From Tepidimonas aquatica (GTDB taxonomy: Bacteria; Pseudomonadota; Gammaproteobacteria; Burkholderiales; Burkholderiaceae_C): a DNA stretch of 64,000 nt. The stretch spans positions 1-64,000 of the forward strand of contig NZ_VJNA01000011.1 of assembly GCF_007556585.1 (NCBI RefSeq), given 5' to 3'. The position numbers and the translations under genes were made by a program. Shown in pieces: positions 52,671 to 63,130 of the stretch; positions within the stretch are counted from its first letter, which is position 1; every line of letters starts with the position of its first letter. The notes under the pieces are model-generated. The model searched no databases. It was not told the origin of the DNA and was given only the letters and a program-made list of their open reading frames with translations.

Positions 52671-54626
52671 ATGAGTGCCCTCAACATCGCCACCCGAGCG
52701 CTGACCACCAACCAGGCGGTGCTGCAGGTCATTGGCCACAACATCGCCAACGCCAACACCGATGGCTACACGCGCCAGCGCGTCGAGCTCAACTCGGTGC
52801 CCGGGCAGCAACTGGGCAGCGGCTACTTTGGCAAAGGGGTGCAAATCGAAGCCGTCGTGCGCGAGGGCTACAACGCCTTTTTGACGCGCGAGTCCAACGC
52901 CAACCGCGCCGTGGCCGCGGCCGACGCCACGCGCCTGCAGTACCTGCAGGGGGTGGAGTCGCTGTTCCCGCTGGGCGATGGCAGCTTGGGCAAGCTGTTG
53001 GGTGACGCCCTCAACAGCTGGACCGACGTGGCCTCCAGCCCCAACGACAGCGCCGCGCGGCAGGTGGTGCTGGACAGGTTCGACGAGCTGGCCGCGCGCA
53101 TCCGCGACACGTCCGCGCGCATCACCGACATCGCCACCGGAGCGCGCCAGCAGGCCAGCGAAATCACCAATGAAATCAACCGACTGGCGCAGGCGATCGC
53201 CAGCGTCAACGACGCCATCGCGCGCACCCAGGGCAGCGGCGCCAGCCCCAACGATTTGTTGGACCAGCGCGATCGGCTCATCGCGCAGCTCAACGAGCAG
53301 GTGCAGGTGACCACGTTGCCGGCCGACGACGGCACGCTGTCGGTGTTCGTGGCTGGCAGCCTGCCGCTGGTGTTGGGTGGCACGGCGGCGCAGCTGCGCA
53401 CCGCGCGCGCCGACCTGGACGGCGACCGCCAGCTGAAGCTGCAATTCGTGCAGGGTGCCAGTGCCTACGACGTGCCGCCCGAGTTCATCCCCGGCGGCAA
53501 GCTCAAGGGGGTGCTGGACTTCGTCAACCGCGACGTCATCCAAACCCAGGCGGAACTTGGGCGCATGGCGCTGGCGCTGGCCGACACGTTGAACCGGCAA
53601 CAACGCAGCGGGCTGGACCTCAACGGCGTGGCCGGGGCAGACCTGTTCAGTCACGGCGCGCTCACGGGCAAACCTGCCACGACCAACACCGGCTCGGGCT
53701 CGGTCAGCGCCTTGGTTGGCAATGCCACCGCGCTCAAGGCCGAGGACTACACCATTGAGATGACCAGCGCGACCCAAGGTCACATTCGGCGCAACAGCGA
53801 TGGCTGGTACTGGAGTGGTTCGACGTGGCAGGCCAGTGCCCCTAGCACGCCTTTGGCACTGGCCTCGGGCGTGTCGGTCGATGGATTGACCATCACCGCA
53901 TCAGGCTCGGCTAGCGCGGGTGACCGGTTCGTGTTGTCGCCAGGAGCCACCGCCGCCGCGTCGTTGCAGATGGCGCTGTCGCGCCCGGCGGAGCTGGCGG
54001 CGGCCAGCCGCGTTTCGCTCTCGTTGGGCACGCCCAACGCTGGCAACGCGAGCATCGAGTCGGTTACGGCCACGGTGATACAGGGCGCGTGGGCCATGCC
54101 CGCGTTGCCTGCGAACCTGACGTTCACGGCACCCAACACCTTTGCGTTGAGCGGTTTTTTGCCGGCATCGGTCACGTACACCCCAGGCGAGCCGATGACG
54201 TTCACCTATACGTCGGGCGGCAACACGATCGAAGTCAAGCTCACGCTGCGTGGTCAGCCCGCCCCTGGCGACGTATTCGTGCTAAACAACACGCCGACCA
54301 ACGGGGTAAGTTTCAACGGCGGCAACGCGCAAGCCATGCTGGCGTTGCGTGACCAGGTGATGTTCGACGGCAGCATCAAACTGTCGGAGGGCTATGTGGC
54401 GGTGTTCTCCAACCTCGCCTCCCGCGTCAACGAGGCACAAACGCGCGCCACGTTTTCGCAGGCGCAGGCCGACGACGCCGAGCAGCGCCGCGCCAATCAG
54501 GCAGGCGTCAACCTCGACGAAGAGGCCGCGCGCTTGCTGCAGTTCCAGCAGGCGTATCAAGCCTCGGCCAAATATCTGCAGACCGTGCAGTCCATCTTCG
54601 ACACGCTGATCAGCACCTTCCGTTGA
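52671..54626 (+). CDS. flgK: Hook-filament junction protein FlgK (HAP1)
   Basis: FlgK is the first junction protein on the hook tip. The 651-residue protein has LQVIGHNIANANTDGYTRQR at the N-terminus and NLDEEAARLLQFQQAYQASA at the C-terminus. The variable middle (from about residue 340 to 550) shows lower third-position GC than the ends, like the exposed domain of flgE. Confidence 0.96.
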   Translation: MSALNIATRALTTNQAVLQVIGHNIANANTDGYTRQRVELNSVPGQQLGSGYFGKGVQIEAVVREGYNAFLTRESNANRAVAAADATRLQYLQGVESLFPLGDGSLGKLLGDALNSWTDVASSPNDSAARQVVLDRFDELAARIRDTSARITDIATGARQQASEITNEINRLAQAIASVNDAIARTQGSGASPNDLLDQRDRLIAQLNEQVQVTTLPADDGTLSVFVAGSLPLVLGGTAAQLRTARADLDGDRQLKLQFVQGASAYDVPPEFIPGGKLKGVLDFVNRDVIQTQAELGRMALALADTLNRQQRSGLDLNGVAGADLFSHGALTGKPATTNTGSGSVSALVGNATALKAEDYTIEMTSATQGHIRRNSDGWYWSGSTWQASAPSTPLALASGVSVDGLTITASGSASAGDRFVLSPGATAAASLQMALSRPAELAAASRVSLSLGTPNAGNASIESVTATVIQGAWAMPALPANLTFTAPNTFALSGFLPASVTYTPGEPMTFTYTSGGNTIEVKLTLRGQPAPGDVFVLNNTPTNGVSFNGGNAQAMLALRDQVMFDGSIKLSEGYVAVFSNLASRVNEAQTRATFSQAQADDAEQRRANQAGVNLDEEAARLLQFQQAYQASAKYLQTVQSIFDTLISTFR

Positions 54627-54637
54627 CGAGGCCCATC

Positions 54638-55606
54638 ATGTCGACCGTCTACCGCGTAGCCACGGCCTACAGCTACGACAGCACCATCGGCCGCTTGCAG
54701 CGGCGTCAAGCGGAGCTGGCCGAAGCGCAAGACCAGTTGTCGTCGGGCAAGCGCGTGCGCCGCATCAGTGACGACCCCGCTGCGGCGGCGCTGGCCGAGC
54801 GCGAGCAGGCGCGCATGCAGCGCATCCAGTCCGACCAGCGCGCGCTGGAAGCCGCCCGGCGCAACCTGGAGCTGGCCGAAAGTACCCTGGCCGACGTCGG
54901 CGACCTGTACCACCGTGCCAAAGAGCTGATCGTGCAAGGTGGCAACGGCGCGCTCAACGCCAGCGACCGCGCCACCATCGCGCAAGAGCTGGATGGCATC
55001 CGCGAGCGCCTGCTGGCGCTGGCCAACACGCAAGATACACTGGGGCGGCCGTTGTTCATGGGGTTGGGTATCACCGGCACGCAGGGCAAGCCGTTCATCG
55101 ATACGCCCAGCGTGGGCAGCACCGAGACGTATGGTTTCGACGACCGGCAGGTCGACTGGCAGGGGATGGCAGGAGGGCCTGCGGCCACCGAGACCACGCT
55201 GCCGCACACGATGGACGGGCAGCGCATTTTTGGCTCCACCACCGCCCCGGGTGACAACAGCATCTGGGAAACGCTCGATCGCGCCATCATCGCGCTGAAC
55301 AACACCGCCTTGACACCCAGTCAGCTCAGCGGCGAGCTGGGCACGGCGCTGGGGTACCTGGACCAGCGGCTCGACGCGGTGCTGGCCGCCCGCGGCCAGT
55401 TGGGCGACTGGCTCAACCGCGCCGATGCGATGCAGGCCGCGCTCAAGGCGCGCGAGGACTACCACATCGAACAGCAATCGGAACTCACCGACTTGGACAT
55501 GGTGGCGGCGATTTCGCGCTTCCAGACGCTGCAACTGGGCTACCAGGCCGGGCTGTCGGCCTACAGCCAGGTGCAGCGCTTGTCGCTGTTTCAATACTTG
55601 GCTTGA
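54638..55606 (+). CDS. flgL: Hook-filament junction protein FlgL (HAP3)
   Basis: FlgL joins FlgK to the flagellin filament. The 322-residue protein has the flagellin-like N-terminus (LAEAQDQLSSGKRVRRISDD) and the C-terminus DLDMVAAISRFQTLQLGYQA. ATG 54638 is used; an upstream GTG/ATG-like extension of five residues overlaps flgK. It closes the operon and converges with the benzoate-CoA ligase gene, whose stop is only 12 bases away, with no terminator between them. Confidence 0.95.
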   Translation: MSTVYRVATAYSYDSTIGRLQRRQAELAEAQDQLSSGKRVRRISDDPAAAALAEREQARMQRIQSDQRALEAARRNLELAESTLADVGDLYHRAKELIVQGGNGALNASDRATIAQELDGIRERLLALANTQDTLGRPLFMGLGITGTQGKPFIDTPSVGSTETYGFDDRQVDWQGMAGGPAATETTLPHTMDGQRIFGSTTAPGDNSIWETLDRAIIALNNTALTPSQLSGELGTALGYLDQRLDAVLAARGQLGDWLNRADAMQAALKAREDYHIEQQSELTDLDMVAAISRFQTLQLGYQAGLSAYSQVQRLSLFQYLA

Positions 55607-55617
55607 CCTGCGGGGAG

Positions 55618-57243
55618 TTACGCCGCCGGGCGCTGCTGCGCCTCCAGCTCGCGCAGGCGGAAGCGCTGGATCTTGCCGGTGGCGGTTTTGGGCAGCTCCG
55701 CCACGAACGCGATGGCGCGCGGGTACTTGAACGGCGCCAGGTGCTGTTTGCAGTGCGCCTGGATTTCCTCGGCGGTGGTGCTGGCGCCGGGGCGCAGCAC
55801 GACGTAGGCTTTGGTTTTGGTCAGGCCGTCGGCGTCGGTGATGCCGATGACCGCGGCTTCCAGCACGGCAGGGTGGCGCACCAGCGTCGCTTCCACCTCG
55901 AACGGCGACACGTAAATGCCGCTGACTTTGAGCATATCGTCGTTGCGGCCGGCGTAGATGTAGCGGCCGTGGGCGTCGCGCGTGTACTTGTCACCGGTGC
56001 GTGTCCACGCGCCCTGAAACGTCTGACGCGAGCGCTCGCGGTCGTTCCAGTACATCAGCGCCGCGCTGGGGCCGCGCACGTACAGGTCGCCGATGTCGAT
56101 CGAGCCGTCGGGGTTGGGCGCCATGGGCAAGCCGTCGTCGCCGCGGATTTCCAGTTCGTAGCCGGGCACCGGCGTGCCGCTGGTGCCGTAGGCCACCGCG
56201 CCAGGGCGGTTGGAGCAGTAGATGTGCAGCATCTCCGTGGAGCCAATGCCGTCGATGATGTCGACGCCGAAGTGCGCCGCCCAGCGCTCGCCGATGTCGC
56301 GCGGCAGCGCTTCGCCGGCCGACGAGCACAAGCGCAAGCCGACGTGGTGCCGCTCGGGGAGCTCGGGGTGCGCCAGCATGCCCGCGTAGCCGGTAGGGGC
56401 GCCAAAAAAAACGGTGGGCCGCCGCCCGGCCAGGGTGGGGGTGTTGCCCGTCAACCGGGCGAACACCGCCGTTGGCGTGGGGCGTTCGGCCATCAGGACG
56501 ACGCTGGCGCCGACGCTGAGCGGGAAGCTCAGCGCGTTGCCCAAGCCATACGCAAAGAACAGTTTGGCCGCCGAGAACACCAGGTCATGGGCTTGCAGCC
56601 CAAGCACCCCACGTCCGTACAGCTCCGCCGTCCAGTACAGGTTGGCGTGGGTGTGCACGGTGCCCTTGGGTCGGCCGGTGGAGCCGGACGAGTACAGCCA
56701 AAACGCCGGCTCGTCCCCGTGGGTATCGGCAGCGGCGTTGGCAGGAGGGTGGGCGTCCAGCCAGGCATCGAAGGCGTGCAGGGCCACGCCGCCGGGCTGT
56801 GCGGCGTCGGCGCTGCCGCGGCTGACGACGACGCTGTGCACCTCGTGCCCGCCTTGCTGCAACGCCTGCGCCAGCGTAGGCAGCAACGGCGCCGACACCA
56901 GCGCGGCCTGCGCACGCGCATGGCGCAGCTGGTAGGCGTAGTCGTCGGCGGTCAGCAGCGAGTTGACGGCCACCGGCACCACCCCGGCGTACAAACAGCC
57001 CAGAAACGCCACCACCCAGTCGCTGCTGTCATGCATCAGCAGCAGCACGCGTTCTTCGCGCCGCAGGCCCAGCGCGCGCAAGGCTTGGGCGCAGCGGCGC
57101 ACCCGCTCGTGCAGCGCGCCGTAGCGCAGTTCGCCGACGTCGTCGATCAGGGCCGGGCGTTCGGGGTGGGCGGCGTTGCGCGCCAACAGGTGCGCGGCGA
57201 AATTGAAGCGTTCCGGCGGGGCCGGCGGCAGGGTGGGTGGCAT
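55618..57243 (-). CDS. Benzoate-CoA ligase
   Basis: The enzyme activates benzoate to benzoyl-CoA with ATP, the entry step of the box pathway. The 541-residue adenylate-forming protein starts with the family pattern PPERFNFAAHLLARNAAHP. It also has the AMP-binding motif YSSGSTGRPKGTVHTH near 184, GIGSTEMLHIYCSNRPG and the C-terminal catalytic lysine in PKTATGKIQRF. These features are those of benzoate or hydroxybenzoate-CoA ligases. ATG 57243 follows GAGGAG. It is divergent from boxR and shares a control region with two BoxR-type sites. Confidence 0.92.
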   Translation of the reverse strand: MPPTLPPAPPERFNFAAHLLARNAAHPERPALIDDVGELRYGALHERVRRCAQALRALGLRREERVLLLMHDSSDWVVAFLGCLYAGVVPVAVNSLLTADDYAYQLRHARAQAALVSAPLLPTLAQALQQGGHEVHSVVVSRGSADAAQPGGVALHAFDAWLDAHPPANAAADTHGDEPAFWLYSSGSTGRPKGTVHTHANLYWTAELYGRGVLGLQAHDLVFSAAKLFFAYGLGNALSFPLSVGASVVLMAERPTPTAVFARLTGNTPTLAGRRPTVFFGAPTGYAGMLAHPELPERHHVGLRLCSSAGEALPRDIGERWAAHFGVDIIDGIGSTEMLHIYCSNRPGAVAYGTSGTPVPGYELEIRGDDGLPMAPNPDGSIDIGDLYVRGPSAALMYWNDRERSRQTFQGAWTRTGDKYTRDAHGRYIYAGRNDDMLKVSGIYVSPFEVEATLVRHPAVLEAAVIGITDADGLTKTKAYVVLRPGASTTAEEIQAHCKQHLAPFKYPRAIAFVAELPKTATGKIQRFRLRELEAQQRPAA

Positions 57244-57317
57244 CGTGTCGTCTCCTCGGGGTCGGGTGGCGTGGGCAGCCGGCTGCAGCATGGTGCTGTT
57301 CACGGCCAGCGGTTGCG

Positions 57318-57323
57318 GTTATA
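57318..57323 (-). promoter_or_regulatory. Candidate -10 of the benzoate-CoA ligase gene
   Basis: TATAAC on the minus strand lies about 75 bases before the ligase start and just downstream, in transcript direction, of BoxR-type site A. No convincing -35 is seen. Confidence 0.3.
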
Positions 57324-57325
57324 AA

Positions 57326-57339
57326 TGCACCATCGTGCG
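57326..57339. promoter_or_regulatory. BoxR-type operator A (TGCA-N6-TGCG)
   Basis: TGCA, six bases, TGCG. The BoxR repressor of Azoarcus is reported to bind direct repeats of TGCA separated by six bases. This is the one imperfect copy of four in the window and lies next to the ligase -10. Confidence 0.7.
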
Positions 57340-57351
57340 TGTGGTGCGACA

Positions 57352-57365
57352 TGCACGATACTGCA
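57352..57365. promoter_or_regulatory. BoxR-type operator B (TGCA-N6-TGCA)
   Basis: Perfect TGCA-N6-TGCA, 26 bases from site A in the divergent ligase-boxR region. Its last base is the A of the earliest likely boxR start codon. Confidence 0.75.
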
Positions 57366-58441
57366 TGTTTGTGGCGGCTTCGGCCATTCGGGTTTTCCCG
57401 TATAGCGGGCTGCGCTCTGAGCTGGATACGACCTTGAAGCCCAACGACCTCGACACTGCGCGCCGTCGCGCACCCGCGCCCGAGGCGCACCCCGACCCGG
57501 TGTTGCAGTTGACGCTGCCCACCGTCACCGAACCCCAACCCGACCCCGCTGGCGGCGAGCCGCGCGTGCCGTTTTTGGTGGCCTTGGGCGAGCGCGTGCG
57601 GCTGCTGCGCGCGCGCCGCGGCATGACGCGCAAGGCCGTGGCGCTGGCGGCGGATGTGTCGGAGCGTCACCTGGCCAACCTGGAGTACGGCGCGGGCAAC
57701 GCCTCGATCCTGGTGTTGCTACAGGTGGCGCGCGCGCTGCAGTGCCCGCTGGCCGAGCTGCTGGGGGATATCAGCACCAGCTCACCGGAATGGTTGCTGA
57801 TCCGCGAGCTGTTGCAGGGGCGGGACGAAGCCGAGCTGCGCCGCGTGCGGCACAAGCTGGTGGAGCTGTTGGGTGCGCACGGCGGGGTCGACAGCGTGGG
57901 GCGGCAAGGGCGCATCGCCCTCATTGGCCTGCGTGGGGCGGGCAAGTCGACGCTGGGACGGCGCTTGGCTGAGGCGCTGGGCTACCCGTTCATCGAGCTC
58001 AGCCGCGAAATCGAGCAGTTCGCCGGCTGCAGCATCAGCGAAATCCACAACCTTTACGGTGCTGCCGCATACCGGCGCTACGAGCGCCGCGCGCTGGAGG
58101 AAGCGATCCAAATCTACCCCGAGGTGGTGATCGCCACGCCGGGCGGCCTGGTGTCGGACCCGACCAACTTCAACCTGCTGCTGCAGCACTGCACCACGGT
58201 GTGGCTCAAGGCCGATCCGGCCGACCACATGCGCCGCGTGGCCGAGCAGGGTGACCTGCGGCCGATGGCGGCCAGCCCGGAAGCGATGGAGGACCTGCGC
58301 CGCATCCTGGCGGGGCGCTCGGCCTTTTATGCCAAGGCGGACCTGACGATCGACACCAGCGCGCAGCCGCTGGAGGCCACCTTTGCCCTGCTGCTGCGCG
58401 AAGTGCACGCCCTGCTGCACAAGGATGCGCAGCGCGTGTGA
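57365..58441 (+). CDS. boxR: BoxR-type transcriptional regulator (HTH plus shikimate-kinase-like domain)
   Basis: BoxR represses box genes and is released by benzoyl-CoA. The protein combines an XRE-type helix-turn-helix (ALGERVRLLRARRGMTRKAV, then ADVSERHLANLEYGAGNASI, about residues 75-128) with a shikimate-kinase-like domain. The P-loop GLRGAGKSTLGRRLAEALG starts near 188, then GGLVSDPTNFNLLL. The start is uncertain. ATG 57365 gives 358 residues with a 70-residue non-conserved N-terminus and overlaps operator B. TTG 57434 or another downstream start would give the usual length of about 300 and leave room for a leader. Confidence 0.9.
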   Translation: MFVAASAIRVFPYSGLRSELDTTLKPNDLDTARRRAPAPEAHPDPVLQLTLPTVTEPQPDPAGGEPRVPFLVALGERVRLLRARRGMTRKAVALAADVSERHLANLEYGAGNASILVLLQVARALQCPLAELLGDISTSSPEWLLIRELLQGRDEAELRRVRHKLVELLGAHGGVDSVGRQGRIALIGLRGAGKSTLGRRLAEALGYPFIELSREIEQFAGCSISEIHNLYGAAAYRRYERRALEEAIQIYPEVVIATPGGLVSDPTNFNLLLQHCTTVWLKADPADHMRRVAEQGDLRPMAASPEAMEDLRRILAGRSAFYAKADLTIDTSAQPLEATFALLLREVHALLHKDAQRV

Positions 58442-58453
58442 TGGCGCGTGACA

Positions 58454-58470
58454 CTAGGGTTTATCCCTAG
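58454..58470. repeat. Inverted repeat CTAGGG-N5-CCCTAG after boxR
   Basis: A six-base perfect dyad with a five-base AT loop sits 12 bases after the boxR stop and 20 bases before the box promoter. There is no T-run, so it is not a typical terminator. It may be an operator or a weak transcription barrier. Confidence 0.5.
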
Positions 58471-58490
58471 GACTGAGCGATCGGTGGTGC

Positions 58491-58519
58491 TTGCGCGGGT
58501 CGGTGATATGCACTATCAT
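58491..58519 (+). promoter_or_regulatory. Sigma-70 promoter of the boxCBA operon
   Basis: TTGCGC (58491-58496), a 17-base spacer and TATCAT (58514-58519). The -10 lies inside operator C, and operator D covers the predicted start of transcription, so bound BoxR would block polymerase. Confidence 0.7.
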
Positions 58520-58522
58520 GCA
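58509..58522. promoter_or_regulatory. BoxR-type operator C (TGCA-N6-TGCA)
   Basis: Perfect TGCA-N6-TGCA overlapping the -10 hexamer of the boxC promoter. Confidence 0.8.
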
Positions 58523-58531
58523 AATCATGGA

Positions 58532-58545
58532 TGCACGATGATGCA
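58532..58545. promoter_or_regulatory. BoxR-type operator D (TGCA-N6-TGCA)
   Basis: Perfect TGCA-N6-TGCA 23 bases from operator C, just past the predicted transcription start and 41 bases before boxC. Confidence 0.8.
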
Positions 58546-58586
58546 TCTTTCGGCCTCAATCCCGTAACCTCGCCGAGCCGCTTGCC

Positions 58587-60260
58587 ATGACCACCAACCC
58601 GCGCACCGACCCCATCGTCGACTACCAAACCCACCCAAGCCAGTACCGTCACCTGCGTCTGGAGGTGGATGGGCCCATCGCCACGCTGTCGCTCGACATC
58701 GATGAAGAAGGGGGCCTGCGCCCCGGCTACAAGCTCAAGCTCAACAGCTACGACCTGGGCGTGGACATCGAGCTGCACGACGCGCTCAACCGCATCCGCT
58801 TCGAGCACCCGCAGGTGCGCACGGTGGTGGTCACCAGCCTCAAGGACCGGGTGTTTTGCTCGGGCGCCAACATCTTCATGTTGGGCCTGTCGTCGCACGC
58901 TTGGAAGGTGAACTTTTGCAAGTTCACCAACGAAACGCGCAACGGCATGGAAGACTCCAGCCGCCATGAGGGCCTGAAGTTCCTTGCAGCGCTCAACGGC
59001 GCGTGCGCCGGTGGCGGCTACGAGCTGGCGCTGGCCTGCGACGACATCGTGCTGGTGGACGACCGCTCCAGCGCCGTGAGCCTGCCGGAGGTGCCGTTGC
59101 TGGGCGTGCTGCCGGGCACCGGTGGGCTGACACGCTTGACCGACAAGCGCCGCGTGCGCCACGACCTGGCCGATGTCTTTTGCACCAGCGTCGAAGGTGT
59201 GCGCGGCCAGCGCGCCGTCGAGTGGCGGCTGGTCGACGCCATCGCCAAGCCGGCCGTGTTTGCGCAGACGGTGCGCGAGCGCGCGCTGCGGCTGGCCGCC
59301 GGCAGCGACCGCCCGGCCGACGCGCAAGGGGTGGCGCTGCCGCCGTTGCAGCGCACCTTCAGCGATGACGGCGTGCGCTACCGGCACGTGCAGGTGGACA
59401 TCGACCGCGCCCGGCGCGTGGCGACGCTGACCGTGCGTGCGCCGGACGCGGCCCCACCCACCGAGCTGGACGGCATCCTGGCTGCGGGGGCCGATTGGTG
59501 GCCACTGGCCATGGGCCGTGAGCTGGACGACGCCATCTTGCACCTGCGCACCAACGAGCTGACCCTCGGCACCTGGGTGCTGCGCACCGAAGGGGATGCC
59601 GCCGCGGTGCTGGCTTGCGACGACGCGCTGCAAGCGCACGCCGGGCACTGGTTCGTGCGTGCCACCACCGGGCTGCTGCGCCGCACGCTGGCACGCCTGG
59701 ACGTGTCGTCGCGCAGCCTGATCGCGCTGATCGAGCCGGGCTCGTGCTTTGCCGGCACGCTGGCCGAGCTGGCCCTGGCCGCCGACCGCAGCTACATGCT
59801 GGTGTTGCCCAATGAGCCGCAGCGTGCCCCGCGCCTGACGCTGCACGCCGACGCCAACTTCGGCCGCTACCCGATGGTCAACGACCGCAGCCGCCTGCAG
59901 CGGCGCTTTTACGACGAAGCCGAACCCCTGCAGGCGGCGCGTGCTGCGGTGGGTCAGCCCCTGGACGGCGACCAAACCGCCGCGCTGGGGCTGGTGACGG
60001 CCGCGCTGGACGACATCGACTGGGCCGACGAGGTGCGCCTGGTGCTGGAAGAGCGTGCCGCGATGTCGCCCGACGCGCTCACCGGCCTGGAAACCAACCT
60101 GCGCTTTGGCGGGCCGGAAACGATGCTGACGCGCATCTTCGGGCGGCTGTCGGCATGGCAGAACTGGATTTTCCAGCGTCCTAACGCCGTCGGCGACAAA
60201 GGTGCGCTCAAGGTGTACGGCAAAGGCGATAAAGCGCAGTTCGACTGGCAGCGTGTTTGA
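58587..60260 (+). CDS. boxC: Benzoyl-CoA-dihydrodiol lyase (2,3-epoxybenzoyl-CoA dihydrolase)
   Basis: BoxC opens the epoxidised ring of 2,3-epoxybenzoyl-CoA with two water molecules, giving dehydroadipyl-CoA semialdehyde and formate. The 557-residue protein has a crotonase-type N-terminal domain (VVVTSLKDRVFCSGANIFML, LNGACAGGGYELALACDDI, SLPEVPLLGVLPGTGGLTRL) and a second, diverged crotonase-like half. Length matches known BoxC. It is the first gene of the boxC-boxB-boxA operon. Confidence 0.95.
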   Translation: MTTNPRTDPIVDYQTHPSQYRHLRLEVDGPIATLSLDIDEEGGLRPGYKLKLNSYDLGVDIELHDALNRIRFEHPQVRTVVVTSLKDRVFCSGANIFMLGLSSHAWKVNFCKFTNETRNGMEDSSRHEGLKFLAALNGACAGGGYELALACDDIVLVDDRSSAVSLPEVPLLGVLPGTGGLTRLTDKRRVRHDLADVFCTSVEGVRGQRAVEWRLVDAIAKPAVFAQTVRERALRLAAGSDRPADAQGVALPPLQRTFSDDGVRYRHVQVDIDRARRVATLTVRAPDAAPPTELDGILAAGADWWPLAMGRELDDAILHLRTNELTLGTWVLRTEGDAAAVLACDDALQAHAGHWFVRATTGLLRRTLARLDVSSRSLIALIEPGSCFAGTLAELALAADRSYMLVLPNEPQRAPRLTLHADANFGRYPMVNDRSRLQRRFYDEAEPLQAARAAVGQPLDGDQTAALGLVTAALDDIDWADEVRLVLEERAAMSPDALTGLETNLRFGGPETMLTRIFGRLSAWQNWIFQRPNAVGDKGALKVYGKGDKAQFDWQRV

Positions 60261-60333
60261 GCGTCCGCACGACCTACCCTTACCCCGCACAACCCACCCC
60301 CAACGTGGCCGTTTGGCTTGCAGGAGACCCCCC

Positions 60334-61761
<1,428 letters not shown>

Positions 61762-61770
61762 GGGTCAACG

Positions 61771-63063
61771 ATGGACGTCGCCGCCACCGTCGTGCAGCAG
61801 CACCTGATCGACCCCGAGATCTGCATCCGCTGCAACACCTGCGAGGCCACGTGCCCGATCGGGGCGATCACGCACGACAGCCGCAACTACGTCGTCGATG
61901 CGGACAAGTGTAACGCCTGCATGGCCTGCGTGCCACCGTGTCCGACCGGCGCCATCGACAACTGGCGGCTGGTGCCCCGCGCTCGGCCGTACAGCGTGAC
62001 CGAGCAGTTGGGGTGGGACGAACTGCCCCCACCGCTGCCCGAGGCCGAGCTGGCCAGTCTGGGGGCGGAGGCAGTGGCGCAGACCGAAGCCTTGCTGGCG
62101 CGCGCGGCGCAACCCTCGGTGGCCTCGGCGGCGTTGCAACCCGAGCCGGCTGCCCTCAGCGGCGCCACGCTGGGCGCCACCGTGCCCCCGTGGTCGGCGG
62201 CCCACCCCTACGTCAATCTGTACGGGCCGCGCGCGGCGCGCAAGTCGGTGCGCGCCACTTGCGTGGGCAACCTGCGCGTCACCGAGGTCGGCTCCGACTA
62301 CGACACCCACCACATCGTGCTGGATTTCGGTGCGATGCCGTTTCCGGTGCTCGAGGGGCAGTCGATCGGCATCATCCCGCCCGGCACCGACGCCCAGGGC
62401 CGCCCACACCACCCGCGCCAGTACTCGGTGGCCAGTCCGCGCAACGGCGAGCGCGCCGGCCACAACAACCTGTCGCTGACCGTCAAGCGCGTGCTGGCCG
62501 ACCACCAGGGCAACCCAGTGCGCGGCGTGGCATCCAACTACCTGTGCGACCTCAAGGTCGGCGACGAGGTCGAGGTCATCGGGCCGTTTGGCAGCAGCTT
62601 TTTGATGCCGAACCACCCGCGCAGCCACATCGTGATGATCTGCACCGGCACCGGCAGCGCGCCAATGCGTGCGATGACCGAATGGCGCCGCCGTCTGCGG
62701 GCCAGTGGCAAGTTCGAAGGTGGGCGGCTGGTGCTGTTTTTCGGCGCCCGCACCCCGCAGGAGCTGCCGTACTTTGGTCCGTTGCAAAAGCTGCCGCGCG
62801 ACTTCATCGAGGTGCATTTCGCCTTCAGCCGCGTACCGGGGCAACCTCGCCTGTACGTGCAAGATGCGATGCGCGCCCAGGCGGCCACGTTGGCCGAGCT
62901 GCTGCGCGACCCCGACGCCTACTTCTACGTCTGCGGCCTGCGGGCGATGGAAGAGGGCGTGCTGCTGGCGCTGCGCGATATCGCGGTCGGCGCCGGGCTG
63001 GACTGGGACGTGCTGACGCGCCAGCTGCGCGACGAAGGGCGGCTGCACCTGGAGACGTACTGA
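61771..63063 (+). CDS. boxA: Benzoyl-CoA 2,3-epoxidase reductase subunit BoxA
   Basis: BoxA passes electrons from NADPH to BoxB. The 430-residue protein has an N-terminal two-[4Fe-4S] ferredoxin domain with Cys18, 21, 24, 28 and Cys47, 50, 53, 57. An Ala-rich linker (about 90-145) leads to a ferredoxin-NADP reductase domain ([47 protein letters not shown]). It starts nine bases after boxB and is the last recognised gene of the operon. Confidence 0.95.
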   Translation: MDVAATVVQQHLIDPEICIRCNTCEATCPIGAITHDSRNYVVDADKCNACMACVPPCPTGAIDNWRLVPRARPYSVTEQLGWDELPPPLPEAELASLGAEAVAQTEALLARAAQPSVASAALQPEPAALSGATLGATVPPWSAAHPYVNLYGPRAARKSVRATCVGNLRVTEVGSDYDTHHIVLDFGAMPFPVLEGQSIGIIPPGTDAQGRPHHPRQYSVASPRNGERAGHNNLSLTVKRVLADHQGNPVRGVASNYLCDLKVGDEVEVIGPFGSSFLMPNHPRSHIVMICTGTGSAPMRAMTEWRRRLRASGKFEGGRLVLFFGARTPQELPYFGPLQKLPRDFIEVHFAFSRVPGQPRLYVQDAMRAQAATLAELLRDPDAYFYVCGLRAMEEGVLLALRDIAVGAGLDWDVLTRQLRDEGRLHLETY

Positions 63064-63130
63064 ACCGGCAAACCCCCGCTGTCGCCAAGGTTGGTGCCTA
63101 GCCGCGCGCCGATGCGCTACAGTGCGCCCC

